A DNA stretch of 32,126 nucleotides from Bacteroidota bacterium. Lineage in GTDB: Bacteria; Bacteroidota; Bacteroidia; Chitinophagales; Saprospiraceae. Numbering within the stretch: position 1 is the first letter of the stretch; every line of letters starts with the position of its first letter. Shown in pieces: positions 19,800 through 26,768 of this stretch. The translations under genes and the position numbers were made by a program. Below the pieces are notes generated by a model. It was not told the DNA's origin and did not search any database. It worked only from the letters and a program-made list of their open reading frames with translations. Location: NCBI GenBank assembly GCA_009908745.1, contig JAAAOU010000481.1, forward strand, positions 1 to 32,126, read 5' to 3'.

Positions 19800-20150
19800 A
19801 TTTCATCACCAAAATTAAGACCAGCTATTGCAAGAAGAGGCGTACAAAAACATAAAGACACAGCACAATATTACGGGATTAAACATGACCGCACTACTTT
19901 ATAGAATTTAGTATTGTAAAACCATATTACGCACGTTAAGCGGCGCAAAAATTCGATTGCTCGAACAAAATCTGCTTTGTTAAACACAGTTCAAGTAGTA
20001 AGCTCCTCTGCCTACCTGATAGCTATGACAAGTCTATAGCTAAAAGAGTTGGGTGTAAACCAAGTTGTTACAATCGGTTCGTAGACTCTTTAAGGCTGAA
20101 AAGTGTGACTCCGCTGGAGTCGGTAATATGGTTTGAACCCATGGTGACTA

Positions 20151-20214
20151 ATGTACGCCCCCAACAAAGGACGAATGTTAGTAAAAAATAGCTCCCATCT
20201 TTTAATTAACGCCG
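20151..20214 (+). repeat. Inverted-repeat copy A flanking the peptide-export island
   Basis: 37-bp core ttagtaaaaaatagctcccatcttttaattaacgccg (20178-20214) matches reverse complement of 29525-29561 at 35/37; weaker ungapped similarity extends to 20151. Confidence 0.85.
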
Positions 20215-20397
20215 AAGTTTTACGCTCACCCAAGAGAATAAGTATCTATATGACCATCTTGTTTACGCTTAGAGATTCCAACGTAGTATTAGTTCTACCA
20301 TATAACCTCTGACACAAGTATCGGGCACTCGCTCGATTATTTATGCACAATTAGTACAAGGTTACACCAAACACTACAAAATCACATCTTCTCCCAA

Positions 20398-21966
20398 TTA
20401 CTCACTTTCTAACTTGTACTCAGATTTTAGAGCATCATACAACTGCAGTCGATTCCTAGGAGAAGGGGCGTTATAGTCAACAATGGTACCATTTATTAAT
20501 ATCAAATAACGTGGGATCTTTGACACTTTTTTTGAGTACTGATTCTTGAACAACAAAGCCTTCAGCTCTTCACCAGCTAAAATATGATAACCTCCAAGGT
20601 GGTATTTATCAATAATACTCACCCATTCGTTATATTTACGATCAGGAGAATCAACAGATATGTATAACCTGTCATACCCCATAGAGCTTAGCATACTATC
20701 TGTAGATGCATTAGAACTAAAATCTTCCAAGCAGCTTAAGCACCAAGTTGCCCAAACATCAATGAAATATTTCCCCTCTCGAAGATTTACCCCCTCTTTA
20801 GAAAATGAGAAATCTGTTATACTCCCACTATCATCAATGATAATAGGTGCCCATTTAGCGTAATATTCATCTGGGTATGGTTGAGTAGAGGAGGTATTCG
20901 CCGCTTCAATCAACTTTTGAGTGTTCCGAAACCGTTCATCGTGAATAACATTTAAATACTTGCTTCCAGGGTATTCCCTTTTAAATAGTTGAAATAAAGC
21001 TTTTCGGTCCCTGTCAAATTCGTTTCCTATGAGTGATGAAAATTCAAAATAAAGCTGATATGCGATCAAAAATTCACGAAGTTCATCATCTGGCTCCAAT
21101 AACAAATGCGCGTGTTTCTTTGAGATATGAAGTGCTTTATATCCTTCATTCACAATAGTGTCAGGCAGTTGCGCATACTCTTTTTTATTATTAGTTATCA
21201 TCCGCTTATATTTGAGCTTTGCAGAGCGAAATAGAGCAAAGCTTGTGTTTACTAGAGCGTGTTCTTCTGCAAGATCACAATAGCAATTGATTTTCTTCCC
21301 AGTACGCAATCGTTTTTCTTGATCGAAACCGGATCCAAACCTACCCCATCGGACATTGAAAACATCTGATAGCAGCCTTGAGCAAAGCGTTGATTTCAAG
21401 TGATTTGCAACTATATTGGCATATGAGGAATCAATTCTACCTAGATTTAGAAGATCGTTGTATGGTTTTACAATAGATTCAATTTTTCTGATAACGGTAT
21501 CCGCAACACCTTCCACATCTGGATTGATGTCATAAAACCAGTTCATATAATCCGTGTACTTGGGGAAATGGTCTTTAAAGTCAAGGAATTCTTGATGTCC
21601 GGCAGCGTTTGCTCCGTAGATCTCCATTTTTAAATCAGGTCCTTTACCTTGATAAGTAAAAACAAGACTAACACTGTCATTAGGCAGCATAAAAAGAACC
21701 AGATGCTCTTGTAGTTTCTGTACACTGCGCTTTTGATATGATATGCGTACCATTACAGCGTCAGTAATGTTACTTGGAAGTACTATTTCTGATTTCCCAT
21801 ACTCAAGTTTTGACTTATGTTGAACTTCAAACAAGCCATAACTTTCAGCATAAGAATACACGACTGTATCAAAAGGGTACTCTTCAGGGAAAGATACATT
21901 CACAATTGTCCGTGAAAGAGATAGGGTTGGACACAATAACAATAAAAATACACAGACCGATAGCAT
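20398..21966 (-). CDS. TlpA-like thiol:disulfide oxidoreductase with large N-terminal domain
   Basis: Start reassigned to ATG at 21966 (MLSVCVFLLLLCPTLSLSRT signal-like); C-terminal thioredoxin fold KYFIDVWATWCLSCLEDF (CxxC) and KVSKIPRYLI (cis-Pro). Confidence 0.8.
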   Translation of the reverse strand: MLSVCVFLLLLCPTLSLSRTIVNVSFPEEYPFDTVVYSYAESYGLFEVQHKSKLEYGKSEIVLPSNITDAVMVRISYQKRSVQKLQEHLVLFMLPNDSVSLVFTYQGKGPDLKMEIYGANAAGHQEFLDFKDHFPKYTDYMNWFYDINPDVEGVADTVIRKIESIVKPYNDLLNLGRIDSSYANIVANHLKSTLCSRLLSDVFNVRWGRFGSGFDQEKRLRTGKKINCYCDLAEEHALVNTSFALFRSAKLKYKRMITNNKKEYAQLPDTIVNEGYKALHISKKHAHLLLEPDDELREFLIAYQLYFEFSSLIGNEFDRDRKALFQLFKREYPGSKYLNVIHDERFRNTQKLIEAANTSSTQPYPDEYYAKWAPIIIDDSGSITDFSFSKEGVNLREGKYFIDVWATWCLSCLEDFSSNASTDSMLSSMGYDRLYISVDSPDRKYNEWVSIIDKYHLGGYHILAGEELKALLFKNQYSKKVSKIPRYLILINGTIVDYNAPSPRNRLQLYDALKSEYKLESE

Positions 21967-22365
21967 ACGATTTAGCCCCTTATGCTTGTTGCTTTGCCTT
22001 AATGATAAATAGCAGCTATTTCTTATTATCTCTTGTGCTGTCTTGGTCATGTGAATTAGATTTAATTGTAATTAATCTTTTTTAGAATCAACATCTATGA
22101 TCTGACACCCTAAGGTTTGTGAATCCTAAGTTATCAGACTATAAAAAGTAGGGTGTGTAATCTATTGTGTTCGCCTCCTAATGCTTTAGGACCTCAGGAT
22201 TAGGGACGTAAACCTAATGCTTTTCATCTGATCTACGAATTTTTACTCCCCATAAACACGTCTGGCTGATTTCTTGTCAAGCTACACTCCTTACATCTAA
22301 AAAAGTGTCTTAGTGGCGTTGAAATTCTTTTCTCCTTCTAAGCAAGTTGTCTGGAGAAAACTGTA

Positions 22366-22396
22366 GACCGTATTAATAAAAGGTCATAATACGGTC
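22366..22396. repeat. Perfect 10-bp inverted repeat gaccgtatta/taatacggtc
   Basis: Direct reading; 11-nt loop. Confidence 0.7.
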
Positions 22397-22420
22397 CTGA
22401 ATCAAAGGCAACATTGATTT

Positions 22421-22612
22421 TAGGCTGACAACTTTGGGTTTGTGAAAGTCATGACGCTGCTATTTTTTCTGCTATCGAGTCAAAAAACGTACGCATAGCC
22501 TACACGAAGCGTGGGGAAAAAGGGATCCCACAGTGAAGTCAGCGAGGCTTTTTGGCGAAGAGTGGCGGAGAAATAGCAAGTCATGATTCACAAATCTTGG
22601 GTTATCAGCCTA
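22421..22612. repeat. Palindromic MITE-like element with ~50-bp imperfect terminal inverted repeats
   Basis: Left TAGGCTGACAACTTTGGGTTTGTGAAAGTCATGACGCTGCTATTTTTTCTGC; right (reverse complement) TAGGCTGATAACCCAAGATTTGTGAATCATGACTTGCTATTTCTCCGCC. Confidence 0.65.
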
Positions 22613-22699
22613 CATCTTAGGTATGTTTGTCTAATACGAAACTTAGGTTTCTGATGTTTTCAATATCGAAGTCGATTGCACTAAGAGAGAAGGAAAGCA

Positions 22700-22731
22700 T
22701 TGTCTTTGTAGTATTTTCACCACAAAGACAA
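22700..22731 (-). terminator. Candidate terminator/attenuator hairpin downstream of the peptide gene
   Basis: ttgtctttgt-(12 nt)-acaaagacaa perfect 10-bp stem ~66 nt past the peptide stop; minus-strand 3' flank is pyrimidine-rich but not a clean U-tract. Confidence 0.45.
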
Positions 22732-22797
22732 AAACTCTCCCAAACCTTTCAAAACTTTTGGATACCTCGACTATGAAACAAACAGCTCAAAGTCTAT

Positions 22798-23109
22798 CTA
22801 ATGAGCTAATTGTTGATTTAGATATCCAGTACTAGGATTTTCTAGGGCTTGAGCAGCACATCGGTCCGTGTAAGAACAGGCACCAGTTCCGTCGTTTGCC
22901 CCAGGTGAAGTTTCACAGTGACTTGCTAAATCCTCATGTACTGGGATATCATTGCCATTCCCGCCAGAAGTCCCAGGATAGTACCAACATCCTGATACTC
23001 CTCCGGTACAACTACAATGAAGGTTCGCCCCTCCTTTCACAAACTTCATTTTTTCAATGGAGATGATGTGCTCATTAGTAATACCAAGCTTTTTGATTAA
23101 CTCTTCCAT
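22798..23109 (-). CDS. Double-glycine leader peptide precursor with six-Cys core (candidate bacteriocin or signalling peptide)
   Basis: Leader MEELIKKLGITNEHIISIEKMKFVKGG followed by a 76-aa Gly/Cys-rich core with 6 Cys; 17 nt downstream of the VKOR fusion gene. Confidence 0.8.
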   Translation of the reverse strand: MEELIKKLGITNEHIISIEKMKFVKGGANLHCSCTGGVSGCWYYPGTSGGNGNDIPVHEDLASHCETSPGANDGTGACSYTDRCAAQALENPSTGYLNQQLAH

Positions 23110-23126
23110 AAGAATAAATTTTAGGT

Positions 23127-24746
23127 TTAAGAAAATCTGATGAAATATGTTAAGTCTTTGAGGTTATATTGAGACGGCAACTCATGTCCGTTATAATATA
23201 TCATAGGAGTACCCTCTATGCCTTCTTTTTTGGCCCAGATTCTAGTTTGTTCAATATGTTCAAAACCACTATCTTTTTGATTAGCGGTATTATTCAAATT
23301 CGACCGTTGCCGTTTAGCTTGAGTAGAATTACTATTAAACCAATGATGCAGATATTGTATAGCTTCCTCCGAACCTTTAGCTAAGTATATATCAAGCATT
23401 TGCATTGATGCATGCACGCTATTTTTGTCCGTAGCGAAGAATACTAATTGTATTTTAATGTTTGCATTAGATTTTAATATATCGATCAACTGCCTACCAA
23501 GCTCGGAACAATATTCACAAAAGGGGTTATACACTACTAAAATCCACCTTTTGCTCTCTTTATTCCCTAATATCATTCCCACATCTTCTATATCCTGTAG
23601 ATTTTGTATTATTTTTGCAGAACGCAATAGAGACCAAAATACGATAGAATTGTACTTTATTTCTTTATACAGGTTTCTGTAGTTTTCAGACTCAGCTTTT
23701 TTAGTTGTTGCCAGTAAAATTGCTTTAACAAACGAAAAGGCAGCAACCATAAATAAAATAAAAATCAGTAAATACTTTAATATTGACATTTTAGTCAAAA
23801 GAACGATGCTTGGTTCAAAAGTTAAAGCCACGGTAAATTCCAATGCAAGAATGACCTGTATTATAATACAAAGAGGGCACCATGCTTTTGCTATTTTCCA
23901 TTGGTAAACTATTGAGAATATAGTATAAGGAAACACAAGTATACTGATCAATGAAGCAGTCTGTATGAGTCGTATGTCAACCATTATAGCTAAAAGAATA
24001 CAAATCCCTCCACCTGCAAAATACGAAAAGCCAATTTCACTCCAGGTAGCTAGATTTGCAAATTTAGATCCTTTTGAATTCAATACTTTATCACAATTAG
24101 TTTTTCTATTAAAATTACATATCCTTTTAACGAATTTATTTGGTAGAACACCTACTTGCTGTTTCAGGAGTTGCCAAGAAACCATTATCCCTAGCAACTT
24201 AAATATCAGCATTAAGCTAAATTGAGAAGAGAGTATTAAATTAACACTACCTGTGCTGAGTATGTACCATATCAATACTGTAGTTAACACTACAAAAAAC
24301 ATTACCATTATACCTTTGACTATACTCTTAAGTGATTTACGAGTTGATATATTTTGTTCAACTGTGTTGCTTATTAAAATAGTGATTAAATCTTTATGGT
24401 CTAAGAAATTATTGATGTGTTCTTTTTCATGTTGACCTTCGACACTTAAGTAGCCGTTTTCTTCTGCAGTAATTAATTTGAATTGATTTTTATTTGATAT
24501 ATACATTATGAAGGGTGGATCTAAACTTTTAAGTTTATCATTATCTAACGTAACTGCTACATTATCTACTCCATAAAAGTTAAGTGTATCGTGAACTCCA
24601 AGCAACGAATTAGCATTTGGATGTTCTTGTAAAAGTTTAAAAACCTCTTTCTTTTCAGCCTGCACACCTAAAACTTTCAAAGTTCTCCAAACGACTTCGA
24701 TAATTCTATCAATATCTGTTTCGCTCCTAAGTGACAAAGAAAGCAT
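23127..24746 (-). CDS. C39-like / vitamin K epoxide reductase / thioredoxin-fold fusion membrane protein
   Basis: N-term HPNANSLLGVHDTLNFYGVDNVAV...DPPFIMYISNKNQFKLIT (C39-like without catalytic Cys/His); VKOR TNCDKVLNSKGSKFANLATWSEIGFSYFAGG and AWCPLCI; Trx-like VVYNPFCEYCSELG and GTPMIYYNG. Confidence 0.88.
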   Translation of the reverse strand: MLSLSLRSETDIDRIIEVVWRTLKVLGVQAEKKEVFKLLQEHPNANSLLGVHDTLNFYGVDNVAVTLDNDKLKSLDPPFIMYISNKNQFKLITAEENGYLSVEGQHEKEHINNFLDHKDLITILISNTVEQNISTRKSLKSIVKGIMVMFFVVLTTVLIWYILSTGSVNLILSSQFSLMLIFKLLGIMVSWQLLKQQVGVLPNKFVKRICNFNRKTNCDKVLNSKGSKFANLATWSEIGFSYFAGGGICILLAIMVDIRLIQTASLISILVFPYTIFSIVYQWKIAKAWCPLCIIIQVILALEFTVALTFEPSIVLLTKMSILKYLLIFILFMVAAFSFVKAILLATTKKAESENYRNLYKEIKYNSIVFWSLLRSAKIIQNLQDIEDVGMILGNKESKRWILVVYNPFCEYCSELGRQLIDILKSNANIKIQLVFFATDKNSVHASMQMLDIYLAKGSEEAIQYLHHWFNSNSTQAKRQRSNLNNTANQKDSGFEHIEQTRIWAKKEGIEGTPMIYYNGHELPSQYNLKDLTYFIRFS

Positions 24747-25079
24747 ATAATAGATTTTTTATGTTCGCTGAATTTTACCCTACCATAACTTTAAATGAAG
24801 TTTGGTAATATGCATGTAAGGGTATTTATGTTGTATGCAAATGCTTTATCTTGTAATTGAAACGCATTGCAACAAAAAAGACAAACAACTTAACATTTTA
24901 GATATTTAGAATACAATAACCAGTTTTGCCTTGGTGCTTTTATTCGAAACAAGAAACCTTTCTTACTTTATCAACTTCTATAAATGCCATATTGTAGAAG
25001 TAAAGAAGTTAGATTCTTATCATTACTAAACGAATGACTTGAACCCCAGTAAGACGAATCCGACTATTTATTCTTTCAA

Positions 25080-25412
25080 TCATACTGTAAAACTACGCCC
25101 ATCCACTGCAGCATACGTGCAGTGGAAAAAATAATTCAAATTTTTTCCTCCTTTTACTCTTTTCTCACCGGAACGATTGATCAAAGGCGTGAAGTAAAAC
25201 TCCGTTTCTTGCGTGTAGCAATAAGAACGACGCTTATGGTCGTAAGAGATCGAAGCCCCCTGATAGCGAAGGTCATTGAGTAGCTGGTAAACGGTCCTTG
25301 GGCAGACATTCAGGCGTTCCGACAACTCTTCGGCACTGCCCGTTCCTTTTCTTTTTATCAAATGGTGTAGCCGGTCTAATTTTTGGAGACGCTCTCGAAA
25401 AGTCATTTTCAT
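25080..25412 (-). CDS. Small HTH (DeoR/HTH_11-like) regulator with VKGG-containing C-terminal tail
   Basis: FRERLQKLDRLHHLIKRKGTGSAEELSERLNVCPRTVYQLLNDLRYQGASISYDHKRRSYCY winged-HTH pattern; tail GEKRVKGGKNLNYFFHCTYAAVDGRSFTV. Confidence 0.8.
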   Translation of the reverse strand: MKMTFRERLQKLDRLHHLIKRKGTGSAEELSERLNVCPRTVYQLLNDLRYQGASISYDHKRRSYCYTQETEFYFTPLINRSGEKRVKGGKNLNYFFHCTYAAVDGRSFTV

Positions 25413-25444
25413 AATGCTAGGTTTTTATATGTACAAAGAGATTT

Positions 25445-26746
25445 TCAATTCTTCACCAAATCGACCAAACGAGCAAATACTCGCTCTAATATTCTACGGT
25501 CTTCTGTGATAAGGACTGCTTGACCTGGCATCCGGGCTGTTATTGGCAGGATATTGCCATAAGTTGTGCGAAGCGAATCAGGTAATTGGGCTTTCACGCT
25601 GTAAACCCAACTGCCATCTTCTTGACGTTGAGGGGTTTCGTCTATGGCAGTAACTCGGGCGTTAAGCTGACCGAATTCTGTCTCTGGATAGGCATCAAGA
25701 CTGATTTTCACAGGTGCGCCTATCTTTATCTTCCCAATACCACCAGCGGGCACTAGCAGGTGGGCGATAGACTGTCCCCGTTTATGCTCGGTTGGCACCA
25801 CTGTACCTAAGAGCTCGCCAGCCTGTATAGTCGAATGAGGCTGCACAGGGCGGAGTAATTCCAGTTGTCCGGCAATCGGACTACGCAGTAAGTACTGAGC
25901 CTGCCACTCCTGCAAACTTCCAATGAGTTGTTTTTTTGCCTGCTCGATGGCAAGTTGCAGAGCGTTCTGGCTTTGCAAGTATTCATCTTTCAACGTAGCG
26001 AGCTGCGTTTTGAGCTGCTGAATCTGCGCCTCGTTTTGCAGCATCGTCACCTCCAAGTTTTTCAGTTGGCGCTCATACTGCAGTACTTGCATCTTTTGCT
26101 GCTCCCACTCTGCAGTACTCCGTACCCCCTCTTGGTGCAAAGCATCGGTCCGGTTCATTTCACTTTGAACTAGAGATTGCTCTTCGACGAAAGTTACTTT
26201 TTGGGCGCTGTAAGCATTAGCTAGCTTTTTCAAGGACTTTATTTCCTGCTCTAGAGCTTGTTGCCTTTCTTTAAAAATCGTTCGGTTTTGAAAATTTGAC
26301 CAATCTTTGGACGCTTGTACATAATTAGCCCAAGCGGATTGTATATTGCCTAGTTCTAAAGGTTCATTGAACAAAGGAAGTTGACCACTATCGTCTGTTA
26401 ACCCCTCAAGCAGCCGGTCGATATCCCTCCAATCCGCTGCACTTTCTAATAGTATAATGGGGTCATTAATAGACACTTTCGTCCTATCTCTATATAATAA
26501 GGTGTCAACCCGCCCAGAGATCAAAGACCGCAATTCGTGAGGAGGGCGGGCTTGCTCAAGTACTACAGTAGCCGCTAGCTCATCAGGGTAGCGGATTAAC
26601 CAACTGAGTAAAAGTCCTATTGCCATGACAAAAGCGATAACGGTAATACCTGAGTGCATTATCCAGCCAGGAGGGTGTCCTAGCATTTCCTGCAATTCAT
26701 CTTGGGGGGCAGCAGCCCTGACATTCAGTCCATTTTCAGAAGGCAT
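25445..26746 (-). CDS. HlyD family periplasmic adaptor subunit
   Basis: One N-terminal TM, long coiled-coil hairpin, lipoyl-like AGQLELLRPVQPHSTIQAGELLGTVVP. Confidence 0.88.
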   Translation of the reverse strand: MPSENGLNVRAAAPQDELQEMLGHPPGWIMHSGITVIAFVMAIGLLLSWLIRYPDELAATVVLEQARPPHELRSLISGRVDTLLYRDRTKVSINDPIILLESAADWRDIDRLLEGLTDDSGQLPLFNEPLELGNIQSAWANYVQASKDWSNFQNRTIFKERQQALEQEIKSLKKLANAYSAQKVTFVEEQSLVQSEMNRTDALHQEGVRSTAEWEQQKMQVLQYERQLKNLEVTMLQNEAQIQQLKTQLATLKDEYLQSQNALQLAIEQAKKQLIGSLQEWQAQYLLRSPIAGQLELLRPVQPHSTIQAGELLGTVVPTEHKRGQSIAHLLVPAGGIGKIKIGAPVKISLDAYPETEFGQLNARVTAIDETPQRQEDGSWVYSVKAQLPDSLRTTYGNILPITARMPGQAVLITEDRRILERVFARLVDLVKN

Positions 26747-26768
26747 ATCAAAAGGTTTTTGGGAAATA

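Noticed and set aside
20107-20121. gactccgctggagtc palindrome near repeat copy A
   Set aside because: Only a 6-bp stem with no U-tract and no adjacent gene end; too weak to call separately.
22798-23109. Lanthipeptide, lasso or sactipeptide interpretation of the Cys-rich precursor
   Set aside because: No LanB/C/M, lasso cyclase/protease or radical SAM enzyme in the window; VKOR/Trx proteins argue for disulfides instead.
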